Origin: Clostridia bacterium
Lineage (GTDB): Bacteria; Bacillota; Clostridia; Oscillospirales; CAG-272
NCBI GenBank assembly: GCA_017443595.1
Contig: JAFSYU010000040.1
Location: 124,001 to 188,000, forward strand
Reading direction: 5' to 3'
DNA: 64,000 nucleotides
Shown here piece by piece: positions 55,154 to 64,000 of this stretch. Every line of letters begins with the position of its first letter. Position 1 is the stretch's first letter. The position numbers were made by a program, and so were the translations under genes. The notes below the pieces were generated by a model. It did not search any database. It was not told the origin of the DNA and worked only from the letters and a program-made list of their open reading frames with translations.

Positions 55154-57400
55154 ATGGCATCCCTGAAACCGAGAAAAACGCATATAAGAGAAATATTGAC
55201 AGCCGTGGCTTTTGTGCTTGTTGCCGTTATTGCAGCAGGCAGGCTTTTCTATTTACAGATAGTCAGCTATGACAAGTTCAAAAACGATACGTCCGGCAGC
55301 ATATCGTCAGAGACCGGTATAAAAGCGTCGCGCGGGCTTATAGTGGACGCAAACGGCGTGGTCCTGGCGGACAACAGAACGGTGGAGCGCGTTTTCATCT
55401 CCCCCGCGGATATGAAGAGCGACGCGGAACGCCAGCTCGTTGCGGAAAACCTCTCAAGGATACTTGAAGTCGATTACGACACGGTTTATGAAAAGACGCT
55501 TAAGAAAAAACGCAAGGACGAGACGATAAAGAAAAACGTTGAAAAGGAAGAGGCGGATCTCGTCCGCGCTTTCATAAACAGATACGATCTTGAATCCGTC
55601 CATCTCGTCACGTCTTCAACAAGATATTATCCGTTTGAGAATTTCCTGTCCCACACGCTCGGCTTTGTGGGAAGTGACAACCAGGGCTTATACGGTATAG
55701 AATATCAGTATAACGACTATCTTACCGGAGTTGACGGCAAGATAATAACCGCCAAAAACGGTCTCGGTCAGGATATGCCGTACGATTACGAACAGTATAT
55801 AGAGCCGCAGAACGGTTATACTCTCGTTCTGACGATAGATTATACTATCCAGTCCATACTTGAAAAATACCTTGAGGAGTGTCTTGAGGAATCCGGCGCC
55901 GACAACCGCGTTACCGGAGTTATAATGGACCCGAAGACCGGCGGCATACTCGCAATGGCTACAAAGCCGGATTTTGATTGCAACGATCCGTATACGTTAG
56001 ACGAAAAGTCGCAGAGGATGCTTGAAGAATGCGAGTACGAGAAGGGCAGCGAAAAGTATCTGGAGTACAACACCACGCTTCTTATGCAGATGTGGAAGAA
56101 CAAGCCGATAAACGACTTATACGAGCCGGGCTCCACGTTCAAACCCATAACCTGCTCCATAGCGCTTGAGGAAACGCTCGTTTCTCACAACACGTCGTTC
56201 TACTGCCCCGGCTACCATATAGTTGAAGGCTACGGCGTTGTTCGCTGTCACAAAACGGAAGGCCACGGAGCGTTGACTTTCGATCTCGGACTTCAGCAGT
56301 CGTGCAACCCCGTTATGATGATGACCGCCGAAAAAATAGGAGACGAGAGGTTTTACGATTATTACGAGGCGTACGGATACACGGGCCTGACCGGTATAGA
56401 TCTTCCCGGCGAGGCTGCGGGCATTTACCACAGCAGACGTGATTTCAACAACGTTGAGCTGGCGGTATATTCGTTCGGTCAGACGTTCAAAACCACGGCT
56501 ATACAGCAGCTTACCGCCGTATCGAGCCTTGCAAACGACGGCAATCTCGTAACGCCGCACCTTGTAAAGCGCATAGAGGACGACAACGGCAACGTCATAA
56601 TGGATTTTGAGACCGACGTTAAAAGACAGGTCGTTTCATCCAGGGTTGCAAACGAAATAATGGACGTACTTGAAGAAGGCGTTGCAAATAAGCTCGGCTC
56701 TTCAAACGCCGGTGTAAAAGGCTATAAAGTGGCGGCAAAGACCGGTACGAGTGAAAAAAGAGACAAAAAGGACAAAAACGGCGAGTATTCGCTGCGCGTC
56801 GCTTCATGTATCTCCATAGCGCCGGCAGACGACGCGGCGGTCTCAATGATAGTGATAGTAGACGAACCCACGCTTTCCCGTGAGGAAGGCTCCATGATAG
56901 CGGCGCCGTACAACAGAAGGATAATGTCGGAGGTTTTGCCGTATCTCGGATACGTTCCGGAATATTCGGCGGACGACGCGCAGTATAAGAGCGTATCCGT
57001 CGGCAATTACGCCGGCATGAGCGTATCCGCCGCGCAAGAAGCCGTGAAAAAGCTCGGGCTTGACGTGGAGGTCACAGGCGACGGAGGAACCGTCCGATCA
57101 CAGATGCCGCCCGCCGACACGGACGTAACGGTAAGCGCCGGCAAAGTGCTTTTGTACGCGACAAACGACGTGAATGAAAAAACCGTGACCGTGCCGGATC
57201 TTATCGGCAAGAGCGTGGAAGAATGCAGGGAGCTTATAACCGGCAGAGGACTTAACGCAAACCTCACCGGAACTCCTTCAGATTCCGCTTCATGTCTGTC
57301 TGTAAGACAGTATCCGGAAGCCGGAGAGCAGGTCAAAGAGGGCTCGGCGGTCACCGTTGAATTCAGAATAGTTGAATCTGACGACAATACATTGCGATAG
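55154..57400 (+). CDS. Class B penicillin-binding protein with two PASTA domains (SpoVD/PBP2B-like)
   Basis: This 748-residue transpeptidase has an N-terminal membrane helix (about 15-36), the PBP dimerisation domain (SYDKFKNDTSGSISSETGI), and a transpeptidase domain with S327TFK330, S383CN385 and K529TG in their standard order. Two C-terminal PASTA domains follow (about residues 612-748; SVGNYAGMSVSAAQEAVKKLGLDVEV and VPDLIGKSVEECRELITGRGLNANL). SpoVD and PBP2B both fit this architecture, and the neighbouring murE favours the dcw position of either. It would act with FtsW in septal peptidoglycan. The ATG at 55154 is preceded by GAGGAA; upstream in-frame codons cross the hairpin. Confidence 0.92.
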   Translation: MASLKPRKTHIREILTAVAFVLVAVIAAGRLFYLQIVSYDKFKNDTSGSISSETGIKASRGLIVDANGVVLADNRTVERVFISPADMKSDAERQLVAENLSRILEVDYDTVYEKTLKKKRKDETIKKNVEKEEADLVRAFINRYDLESVHLVTSSTRYYPFENFLSHTLGFVGSDNQGLYGIEYQYNDYLTGVDGKIITAKNGLGQDMPYDYEQYIEPQNGYTLVLTIDYTIQSILEKYLEECLEESGADNRVTGVIMDPKTGGILAMATKPDFDCNDPYTLDEKSQRMLEECEYEKGSEKYLEYNTTLLMQMWKNKPINDLYEPGSTFKPITCSIALEETLVSHNTSFYCPGYHIVEGYGVVRCHKTEGHGALTFDLGLQQSCNPVMMMTAEKIGDERFYDYYEAYGYTGLTGIDLPGEAAGIYHSRRDFNNVELAVYSFGQTFKTTAIQQLTAVSSLANDGNLVTPHLVKRIEDDNGNVIMDFETDVKRQVVSSRVANEIMDVLEEGVANKLGSSNAGVKGYKVAAKTGTSEKRDKKDKNGEYSLRVASCISIAPADDAAVSMIVIVDEPTLSREEGSMIAAPYNRRIMSEVLPYLGYVPEYSADDAQYKSVSVGNYAGMSVSAAQEAVKKLGLDVEVTGDGGTVRSQMPPADTDVTVSAGKVLLYATNDVNEKTVTVPDLIGKSVEECRELITGRGLNANLTGTPSDSASCLSVRQYPEAGEQVKEGSAVTVEFRIVESDDNTLR

Positions 57401-57414
57401 GACCGGGTATTTGA

Positions 57415-58875
57415 TTGAGATTAAGCGATATTTTATCGGACGTTTCCGTTGTGCGTATGAGCGCGGATACGGACGTCTGTGTAAAGGACGTTGTAAACCG
57501 ATCGGATATTGCAGATGAAAACACCGTTTTCTGCGCTTATAAAGGCGAGCGCGATAACGGAGAAGCTCATATAAAAGAAGCAAAAAAACGCGGCTGTAAA
57601 ATAATAGTTTGTGAAAACGGACACGACGGCGGCGGATATATAATAACGGACGACGCAAAAAAAGCGTACGCGCAGATGTGCGCGCATATAAACGGTGACC
57701 CGCAGAAAAAACTGAGGCTTGCCGCCGTGACGGGTACTAACGGAAAAACCACCGTTACGTCCATGCTTTTCCATATACTTACGGCGATCCACGGCAAAAG
57801 CTCCGCTTCTCTTATAGGAGGAGTGAAGAATATAATATGCGGTAATATAAGAAAAGCAAGCCAGACTACGCCGGACCCGCGAGAGTTATACAGGCTTTTT
57901 GCGGATTCCGTAAAAGGCGGCGCGGGGTACGCCGTGCTTGAAGCGTCGTCCCACGGACTCGATTACGAAAAACTTGCGCCGTGCGTATTTGAAGTGGGCG
58001 CGATGACGAATCTGACGGAGGATCATCTCGATCACCACGTCAGCATGGAGTCGTATTTCAAATCAAAGCAGAAACTCATACCGCTTTGCAAAAATTTTGT
58101 TTCAAATGCGGATGATTTTTATACGGGAAAACTTGACTGTCCGCATTTTTCGCTTTATGAAGGCGAATTTACGGCAAGAATAATAACGCTTGGCAGGACC
58201 GGCTCGGTTTTTGAGTACAGCGGTTTCAAAAACACGCGGTGCCGGATAAACGTCTGCGGCAAATTCAATATTTACAACGCCCTGGCCGCGCTTTGTATGG
58301 CGGAAATTATGGGAGAGGACGCGAAAGACGCGGCCGGGGCATTATCGAATTTTTCCGGTGTGCCGGGCAGATTCGAGATGCATAAAAGCAGATACAGTGC
58401 GGACGTAATAATAGATTACGCGCACACGCCGGACGCGCTTGAAAACGCGCTCGTCACCGCGCGCGGACTTACAAAAAACAGACTTATATGCGTATTCGGC
58501 TGCGGCGGCGACAGGGACAAAGGCAAGCGGAAGATAATGGGCGCCGTATCGTCGCGGCTCGCCGATATCACGGTCGTGACGTCCGACAACAGCAGGAGCG
58601 AAGAGCCAGAGGATATTATAAAAGATATTTTATCCGGCATAGATAAACACAGTAAATACAAAGTGATCCCGGACAGAAAAGAAGCGATCATTTACGCGCT
58701 CTCGGCCGCAAAAGAGGGTGACACCGTGCTTTTATGCGGCAAGGGACACGAAGAATACGAGATAGATAAAAACGGAAAACACCCGTTTTCCGAGGCGGAT
58801 ATAATTACCGACTTTAACAGCGGAGGATATGAAAATGACGATAATGACAGCAAAAGAAGCGGCCGTTCTTTGTGA
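57415..58875 (+). CDS. murE: UDP-MurNAc-tripeptide synthetase MurE
   Basis: This 486-residue ligase adds the third amino acid to the peptidoglycan stem peptide. The P-loop GTNGKTT is at residues 107-113, followed by TTPDPRELYRLFADSV, EASSHGLDYEKL, the substrate strand LTEDHLDHHV, and the amino-acid motif DNSR at 391-394 with GHEEYEI at the end. The DNPR motif of meso-diaminopimelate enzymes appears as DNSR here, which retains the diagnostic arginine and suggests meso-DAP as substrate. The start is TTG (57415) with no strong ribosome-binding site, but no better codon was found. It overlaps murF by about 41 bases. Confidence 0.95.
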   Translation: MRLSDILSDVSVVRMSADTDVCVKDVVNRSDIADENTVFCAYKGERDNGEAHIKEAKKRGCKIIVCENGHDGGGYIITDDAKKAYAQMCAHINGDPQKKLRLAAVTGTNGKTTVTSMLFHILTAIHGKSSASLIGGVKNIICGNIRKASQTTPDPRELYRLFADSVKGGAGYAVLEASSHGLDYEKLAPCVFEVGAMTNLTEDHLDHHVSMESYFKSKQKLIPLCKNFVSNADDFYTGKLDCPHFSLYEGEFTARIITLGRTGSVFEYSGFKNTRCRINVCGKFNIYNALAALCMAEIMGEDAKDAAGALSNFSGVPGRFEMHKSRYSADVIIDYAHTPDALENALVTARGLTKNRLICVFGCGGDRDKGKRKIMGAVSSRLADITVVTSDNSRSEEPEDIIKDILSGIDKHSKYKVIPDRKEAIIYALSAAKEGDTVLLCGKGHEEYEIDKNGKHPFSEADIITDFNSGGYENDDNDSKRSGRSL

Positions 58876-60244
58876 CGGCAGACTGACAGGCGATCCTTCG
58901 GCTGAGATAAGATCATTTGTCACGGATTCAAGAAAAGCGACGCCGGGCTGTATGTTCGTCGCGCTGAAAGGCGAGAACACGGACGGCAACAAATATCTTG
59001 AATCCGCCATAGATAACGGCGCGTCCTGCGTTTTGTCGGAGCGCGAGCCGGAGCACGGCACGGCGATAGTCACCGGCGACGCGTTAAAAGCCCTGCAGTT
59101 GATGGCAAAAAGATTTCTTGACACCAGAAGGCCCAAAGTCTTTGCCGTCACCGGCTCCGTCGGAAAAACAACGACAAAGGAATTCATTTACGCGGTCATA
59201 AGCCACGGCTTCAAAGCGCAGAAAACGGCGGGAAATTACAACAGCATAATAGGGCTGCCTCTCACCGTGCTTGAGGTGGAAAAAGGCTGCGAGGCGCTCG
59301 TGCTTGAAATGGGAATGAGCGGCTTTCATGAGATAGAGACCATGTCCGAGATAGCAAAGCCGGACGTCGCCGTAATAACGAATATCGGCACGTCGCATAT
59401 GCAGATCTTAGGCAGTCAGGAGAATATATTAAAGGCAAAGCTTGAAATAACCGCGGGAATGAAGCCCGGTTCTACGCTTATTCTGAACGGCGACGACAGG
59501 TTTTTGTGGCGCGAGCGCGACAGCCTTAAAAAAGAATACAACGTGATCTATTACGCGTATCTCAATGAGGACGCGGATTACAGGATAACTCATCCGGAAT
59601 TCCGGGGCGGAGCATTGAGCTTTGATCTTAAACGTCCGGACGGCAGCGCCGTTTACGGAATTACCGCGCCGACCGTCGGTATGCATAACGTGTATAACGC
59701 CGCAGCCGCGTATATATGCGGCAGAGTCGCGGGCATGGACGACGCGAAGATAAAAGAAGGCATATCCGCGTTTGAAAACACGGGAATGCGGCAGAAAATA
59801 TATAAAAAAGGCGATCTTACCATAGTCTGCGACTGTTACAACGCCGCGCCGGAATCAATGAAAGCGTCTTTATCCGCGCTTATGACTCTCGTGCGCGAAT
59901 GCAGCGGCAGGACGCACGCGCTGTTAGGCGAAATGCTGGAGCTCGGCGAAAGCTCGGCGTCGCTTCACCGCGACGTCGGTATGACCGCGTTCGATATGGG
60001 ACTGAATTACCTTTATACCTACGGGGAAGCGGCAAAGGAATACGCCGTGGGCGCCGTTATTGAAGGTATGAAGGATGAAAATATGATCTGTTTTGAGGAC
60101 GGTACTCCGTTTGAGGAAGTCGCGGCGGAAATGCTTAAAAGGTGTAAGCCAAACGACGTGATACTCTTCAAGGCGAGCCGCGCGGTAGGACTTGAGCGCG
60201 CCGTGGAAGCGTTTGAAAAGCTTATTGAGGAAAGGGATAAATAA
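58835..60244 (+). CDS. murF: UDP-MurNAc-pentapeptide synthetase MurF
   Basis: This 469-residue ATP-dependent ligase adds D-Ala-D-Ala to the UDP-MurNAc-tripeptide. The P-loop GSVGKTTTKEF, then NYNSIIGLPLTVL, LEMGMSGFHEIE, NIGTSHM, NGDDRFLW, and the closing YNAAPESMKASLSAL are family signatures. The ATG at 58835 has the best distance from GGAGG (58822-58826); another ATG at 58829 is only two bases from it. The stop overlaps the mraY start (TAATG). Confidence 0.96.
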   Translation: MTIMTAKEAAVLCDGRLTGDPSAEIRSFVTDSRKATPGCMFVALKGENTDGNKYLESAIDNGASCVLSEREPEHGTAIVTGDALKALQLMAKRFLDTRRPKVFAVTGSVGKTTTKEFIYAVISHGFKAQKTAGNYNSIIGLPLTVLEVEKGCEALVLEMGMSGFHEIETMSEIAKPDVAVITNIGTSHMQILGSQENILKAKLEITAGMKPGSTLILNGDDRFLWRERDSLKKEYNVIYYAYLNEDADYRITHPEFRGGALSFDLKRPDGSAVYGITAPTVGMHNVYNAAAAYICGRVAGMDDAKIKEGISAFENTGMRQKIYKKGDLTIVCDCYNAAPESMKASLSALMTLVRECSGRTHALLGEMLELGESSASLHRDVGMTAFDMGLNYLYTYGEAAKEYAVGAVIEGMKDENMICFEDGTPFEEVAAEMLKRCKPNDVILFKASRAVGLERAVEAFEKLIEERDK

Positions 60245-61251
60245 TGCAGAAAACCGTTATTTTAATAGCTTCTTTTGCCATATCGTTTCTTTCCTGTATG
60301 CTTTTGACAAGGCTTATAATACCAAAGCTCAAAAGTCTTAAAATGGGTCAGAAGATACTTGAAATAGGTCCGAGATGGCATAAAGGCAAGGAAGGCACTC
60401 CCACGATGGGCGGCATAGCGATGATAATTTCGCTTTGCATCACCGTAGTCATATCAGTTACGGTCGGACTGATAAACAGCGGCTTCAGATCTGTGTCAAC
60501 GCGCGCCGCTCTCGTTTTCGGATACGCTTTACTGAACGGTCTTACCGGCATGATAGACGACCGCGTAAAACTGCTTAAAAAACAAAACGAGGGACTTAAA
60601 GCGTGGCAGAAGTACGCCTTGCAGTTCGTGTGCGCCGCTTTGTTCATAGCCGGTATGAGACTGACCGGTAACATGAGCACGGCGCTGCATATACCGTTCA
60701 CCTCGCTTCATATCGAACTCGGATTTTTCTATTATATAATCGCCGTACTGCTTCTGACGGGCGTCGTCAACGCCGTTAACTTAACGGACGGCATAGACGG
60801 CCTTGCCGCGTCAAACACTCTGCTCGTCGGCGTGTTTTTCGCGGTAATGGCGTTTGCCGGCGGCATAGGCGGAAATGATCTTGCGCTTTTAGGCGGCGTT
60901 ACCGCGGGCATGTGCGGAGGATTTCTTGTGTATAACTTCTATCCCGCAAAGATATTCATGGGTGACACGGGCTCGCTTTTCTTAGGCGGCCTCGTGGTCG
61001 GCGGCGCGTTCATGCTCGATTCGCCTCTTACCGTTATACTTTTCGGGCTCATATTCATAACGGAAACGGTATCCGTGATACTTCAGGTCGCATCGTTCAA
61101 GCTGACTAAAAAGCGCATTTTCAAAATGGCGCCCATACATCATCATTTTGAGATGTGCGGCTGGTCCGAGGTAAAGATAGTCACCGTGTTTTCCGTTATA
61201 ACCGCCGTAATGTGTATAGTATCGTATTTTGCGTTGAGAGGGATAATGTAA
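60244..61251 (+). CDS. mraY: Phospho-MurNAc-pentapeptide transferase MraY
   Basis: This 335-residue integral membrane enzyme forms lipid I from UDP-MurNAc-pentapeptide and undecaprenyl phosphate. It has about ten helices. Active-site motifs include GTPTMGGIAMI, MIDDRVKLLKKQNEGL, NAVNLTDGIDGLA, FMGDTGSLFLGG and PIHHHFEMCGWSE. All catalytic aspartates (DD and D in DTG) are present. The start overlaps the murF stop by one base. The ftsW gene follows immediately; murD, normally in between, is absent. Confidence 0.97.
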   Translation: MQKTVILIASFAISFLSCMLLTRLIIPKLKSLKMGQKILEIGPRWHKGKEGTPTMGGIAMIISLCITVVISVTVGLINSGFRSVSTRAALVFGYALLNGLTGMIDDRVKLLKKQNEGLKAWQKYALQFVCAALFIAGMRLTGNMSTALHIPFTSLHIELGFFYYIIAVLLLTGVVNAVNLTDGIDGLAASNTLLVGVFFAVMAFAGGIGGNDLALLGGVTAGMCGGFLVYNFYPAKIFMGDTGSLFLGGLVVGGAFMLDSPLTVILFGLIFITETVSVILQVASFKLTKKRIFKMAPIHHHFEMCGWSEVKIVTVFSVITAVMCIVSYFALRGIM

Positions 61252-62514
61252 ATGGCTAAAACAGACGTTCAGGTCACATCCGACGCAGAAGAGTCCGCCG
61301 TTTCCGTACCGGAAAAGCAGGTAAAAGAAAAAAACATATTCAGGGTGAGAGGGATGCCGGATATACCGCTTCTCGTCATCATCCTTATCCTTGTCGGCTT
61401 CGGTCTGGCTATGGTCTATTCCGCAAGCTATCCGTGGGCGGAAAACGACTACGGCAACAGCTATTACTACGTTCAAAGACAGCTTATATTCACGGCTATA
61501 GGCGCCGCTGCCATGATAGCGTTCGCCTCGGTCGACTATAAAGTATATATGAAATGGGGAGCACCGGTATTTTTCGCGGTGTCTTTCCTGCTTCTCGCCT
61601 CCGTTCCGATTATAGGTAAAAGCGTAAACGGCGCAAAGCGCTGGATAGACCTGGGCATTTTCAGATTTCAGCCTACGGATATAATGAAGCTGGCGCTCGT
61701 AATGATGCTCGCGTGGTACATATCGCGCTACGTTGACGCCTACCGCGATTTAGACGAGCGGACTATAGCTTTAAAGAACAAAAGATTATTCAAGCGTAAA
61801 TTCAAAGAGAGCTTTCCCGTATTCATAAGAGAAGTTTTCATACCGCTGTGCATCGTAGGTTCCGTATGTCTTGTAACTCTTATGGAAAAACATCTGTCCG
61901 GTACCATAATCCTGTTTTTGATAGGCTGGATAGTTATGCTTTGGGGACGCGTATCTTTGCCGTGGCTGCTCGGCATCATAGGCGCCGGCGGCGCGGGCGC
62001 GTTTGCGATAGCGACGTTTACGGATTATACAAGCGACAGACTTGCCGTATGGCTCGATCCCTACAGCGATCCGTTAGGCGACGGCTGGCAGGTCATACAG
62101 AGTCTTAACGCGATAGGCTCGGGCGGTCTTTTCGGCGTGGGATTTACAAATTCAACGCTTAAGCATCTGTATCTGCCGGAACCGCAGAACGACTTTATTT
62201 TCGCGATAGTCTGCGAGGAATTCGGATTTGCAGGCGCCATAGGACTTATTATAGTATTCGGTATATTCGTCTGGCGCGGTATACTTATAGCCCTGCGCGC
62301 GCCGGACTGCTTTTCAAGACTTCTGGCGGCGGGCATAACGTGCAAAATAGCCGTACAGGTGCTTTTGAACATATTCGTCGTTACGGGACTTTTCCCGCCT
62401 ACGGGCATTTCCATGCCGTTCATAAGCTACGGCGGCACGGCGCTGATAATACTCATGGCGGAATGCGGTATACTTTTGTGTATTTCAAGATTTTCGGCAG
62501 AGAAGAAGATTTAG
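61252..62514 (+). CDS. ftsW: Peptidoglycan glycosyltransferase FtsW
   Basis: This 420-residue SEDS-family membrane glycosyltransferase polymerises lipid II during septum formation together with the class B PBP. Family features include the opening helix LLVIILILVGFGLAMVYSASYPWAEND, YYYVQRQLIF, the GAKRWIDLGIFRFQPTDIMKLAL segment, and the late NDFIFAIVCEEFGF and VVTGLFPPTGISMPFISYGGTALI. The N-terminal cytoplasmic extension (about 35 residues) is slightly long. It starts the base after the mraY stop. SpoVE would look similar; the cluster position and FtsW-type pattern favour FtsW. Confidence 0.95.
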   Translation: MAKTDVQVTSDAEESAVSVPEKQVKEKNIFRVRGMPDIPLLVIILILVGFGLAMVYSASYPWAENDYGNSYYYVQRQLIFTAIGAAAMIAFASVDYKVYMKWGAPVFFAVSFLLLASVPIIGKSVNGAKRWIDLGIFRFQPTDIMKLALVMMLAWYISRYVDAYRDLDERTIALKNKRLFKRKFKESFPVFIREVFIPLCIVGSVCLVTLMEKHLSGTIILFLIGWIVMLWGRVSLPWLLGIIGAGGAGAFAIATFTDYTSDRLAVWLDPYSDPLGDGWQVIQSLNAIGSGGLFGVGFTNSTLKHLYLPEPQNDFIFAIVCEEFGFAGAIGLIIVFGIFVWRGILIALRAPDCFSRLLAAGITCKIAVQVLLNIFVVTGLFPPTGISMPFISYGGTALIILMAECGILLCISRFSAEKKI

Positions 62515-62521
62515 GTAGAAT

Positions 62522-63634
62522 ATGAAAGTTATGATGACGGGCGGCGGCACCGGCGGACATATAAATCCCGCCATCGCCATAGCCGATACGATAAAAGAGA
62601 ATAACAAAGACTGCGAAATAGTTTTCGTCGGCACGAGCAAGGGCATGGAAAACCGCCTTGTGCCGAGAGCAGGCTATCCGCTCGAGCATATAGAGATACA
62701 GGGCTTGAAAAGAAGCCTGTCGCTGTCTAACATAAAAACGGCGTTTTTGACGCTGACGAGCGTCAGCCGCGCCAAAAAACTGCTCAAAAAACACAAGCCG
62801 GACCTCGTCGTAGGTACCGGCGGATACGTTTGTTATCCGCTTTGCCGCGCGGCGGCAGCACTGAAAATACCTACGGCGGTGCACGAGTCAAACGCCGTGC
62901 CCGGTCTTGCGGTCCGTATGCTTTCGCCATACGTTGACGTAATATTTACAAATTTTGACGCCGCGGCGGAGCATATTAAACCAAAATACAGAAACAAGAT
63001 AATAAAAGTCGGCAACCCCGGCAAACGCGCCGATCAGAATTATACAAGAGAAAAAGCAAGAGAAGCGCTGGGGATAAATACAAGATACAGCGTTCTCGTT
63101 TACGGCGGTTCTTTAGGCGCGGAGACGATAAACCGCGCCGCGTCCGGATACGCGAAAAAATATCTGTCAAGCAGAAAAGACGTGCGTATGACGCACGCCG
63201 CGGGCGCCGCGAATTACGCGGAAGTAAAAGAAATGTATGAAGGATCGGACGGAAAAGAGAACGTTGAGCTGCTTGATTACATATACGATATGCCGCTGCG
63301 TCAGGCTGCGGCGGACGTCATAATCTGCCGTTCCGGCGCGATGACAACGTCGGAGATCGCGGAAGCGGGACGCGCCGCGATATTCGTACCGTCGCCCAAC
63401 GTCACAGACGATCAGCAGTACAAAAACGCAAAAGTTTTAGCGGACAAAGAAGCCGCGCTGCTTATAAGGGACGCGGACTTCAACGCGGACAGCATGAACG
63501 GCGCCATAGAAAAGCTGTTGTCCGACAAAGCGTTAAGAGAAAAACTGTGCGAAAACATAAAGGCTTTCGCCGTGCCGGACGCAAACGGACGCATATACAA
63601 TGAGCTTATGCGCATATTGGAGAAAAAGAGATGA
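62522..63634 (+). CDS. murG: Lipid II synthase MurG
   Basis: This 370-residue UDP-GlcNAc transferase converts lipid I to lipid II on the inner face of the membrane. The N-terminal glycine loop MTGGGTGGHINPAIAIA, then GTGGYVCYPLCRAA, HESNAVPGLAVRML, and the UDP-GlcNAc-binding C-terminal domain with YGGSLGAETINRAA, LDYIYDMPLRQAAADVIICRSGAMTTSEIA and VPSPNVTDDQQYKNAKVL are in order. It lies 7 bases after ftsW, and its stop overlaps the ftsQ start (ATGA). Confidence 0.97.
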   Translation: MKVMMTGGGTGGHINPAIAIADTIKENNKDCEIVFVGTSKGMENRLVPRAGYPLEHIEIQGLKRSLSLSNIKTAFLTLTSVSRAKKLLKKHKPDLVVGTGGYVCYPLCRAAAALKIPTAVHESNAVPGLAVRMLSPYVDVIFTNFDAAAEHIKPKYRNKIIKVGNPGKRADQNYTREKAREALGINTRYSVLVYGGSLGAETINRAASGYAKKYLSSRKDVRMTHAAGAANYAEVKEMYEGSDGKENVELLDYIYDMPLRQAAADVIICRSGAMTTSEIAEAGRAAIFVPSPNVTDDQQYKNAKVLADKEAALLIRDADFNADSMNGAIEKLLSDKALREKLCENIKAFAVPDANGRIYNELMRILEKKR

Positions 63635-64000
63635 ACGGCGGAAAAGGCTCCGATTTTGAATTCAAAGACGGAAAGATAATAAGACGGGACAACGGAGAAG
63701 AAAAAAACGTACAGACCGTGTCGTCGGATACGGAATCAAGGCGTATGCTGGAGAGCTTCCGCGAAAGCCGCGCAAGAAAAACAGCGATAAGACGCACGGC
63801 GGCTGTCTGCATGATACTTGCCGCAGTAATAATACTTGCCGCGGTTTTCGTTTTTATATTCTTCCGCATAAACGACGTTACGGTAACCGGCTCGCAGAAA
63901 TACACGGAGCAGGAGCTTTATTCCGCGCTTAAACTGTCCAAAACTTCAAATCTGTTTTTAACAAAAACAAGCGCGCTTGAGGACAGACTGCGCAAAGCAT
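63631..64000 (+). CDS. ftsQ: Division protein FtsQ/DivIB, N-terminal part (cut by window end)
   Basis: The 123 residues seen include a charged cytoplasmic region of about 55 residues, one membrane helix (about 60-80, AAVCMILAAVIILAAVFVFIFF) and the start of a POTRA domain (INDVTVTGSQKYTEQELYSALKLSKTSNLFLTKT). This is the layout of FtsQ/DivIB, which links FtsL and DivIC to the synthase complex. The start ATG overlaps the murG stop. The rest lies beyond the window. Confidence 0.88.
   Translation, partial: MNGGKGSDFEFKDGKIIRRDNGEEKNVQTVSSDTESRRMLESFRESRARKTAIRRTAAVCMILAAVIILAAVFVFIFFRINDVTVTGSQKYTEQELYSALKLSKTSNLFLTKTSALEDRLRKA

Overview
The window looks like a chromosomal segment of an uncultured anaerobic Clostridia (Bacillota), probably a gut or rumen relative of the Oscillospirales. 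The reasons are a Gram-positive mraZ-to-ftsQ cell-wall and division cluster, LytR-CpsA-Psr and PASTA-PBP proteins, single-chain glycyl-tRNA synthetase, type I dockerins, a short 2[4Fe-4S] ferredoxin, ECF sigma / membrane anti-sigma pairs, and frequent ATA isoleucine codons at moderate G+C. This placement is inference; no rRNA gene is present.

Layout. 1-4.1 kb: end of an EamA transporter, two GNAT acetyltransferases, mnmA, a GATAT-type intergenic repeat and an AraM/EgsA-type glycerol-1-phosphate dehydrogenase. 4.1-6.0 kb (minus strand): a split threonine/serine exporter with an XRE-S24 phage-type repressor immediately upstream on the same strand. 6.0-16.8 kb (plus strand): a compact, intact phage structural operon of thirteen genes (zinc-ribbon protein, possible small terminase, large terminase, portal, scaffold-like protein, major capsid, adaptor, nozzle-like protein, XhlA-like protein, holin-like protein, amidase-LysM lysin, glycine-rich fibre-like protein, and a protein with eight 18-residue helical repeats). 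It has a consensus promoter flanked by inverted operator half-sites, and no integrase, replication, tail-tube or tape-measure gene. This is the strongest candidate for an undescribed system: a domesticated, possibly SOS-controlled, podovirus-like particle or gene-transfer-agent-like module.

16.8-33.6 kb: rnr, secG with a long Thr/Glu/Ala tail, cca, a class-I glutamine amidotransferase-type hydrolase (peptidase C26), a membrane-anchored cohesin-like protein, an ECF sigma factor followed by an anti-sigma-like membrane protein carrying a BspA leucine-rich-repeat ectodomain, an iron alcohol dehydrogenase, a CbbX/SpoVK-type AAA ATPase with an unrecognised N-terminal half, a minus-strand GH1 / ABC-F / membrane protein / unknown operon, and a DUF4830-like protein. 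33.6-34.6 kb holds about 950 bp of non-coding repeats, including a 217-bp-period duplication whose hairpins are conserved in shape but not sequence. 34.6-47.7 kb: a second ECF sigma, membrane protein and VWA lipoprotein operon; a MITE-like element between two identical terminators; a Na/Pi cotransporter; ferredoxin; PrsA-like foldase; a DUF2079 membrane protein; a TraB/GumN-like lipoprotein; an LCP protein; and glyQS.

47.8-52.8 kb: two large secreted dockerin proteins, one with SLH-like repeats, a possible beta-propeller and an Ig-like end, the other a DUF4091-type glycosidase. With the cohesin-like protein at 21.8 kb they suggest a small cell-surface cohesin-dockerin system. 53.1-64.0 kb: mraZ, rsmH, ftsL, SpoVD/PBP2-like, murE, murF, mraY, ftsW, murG and the start of ftsQ. 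murD is missing from its usual place between mraY and ftsW, and a strong terminator-like hairpin lies between ftsL and the PBP gene.
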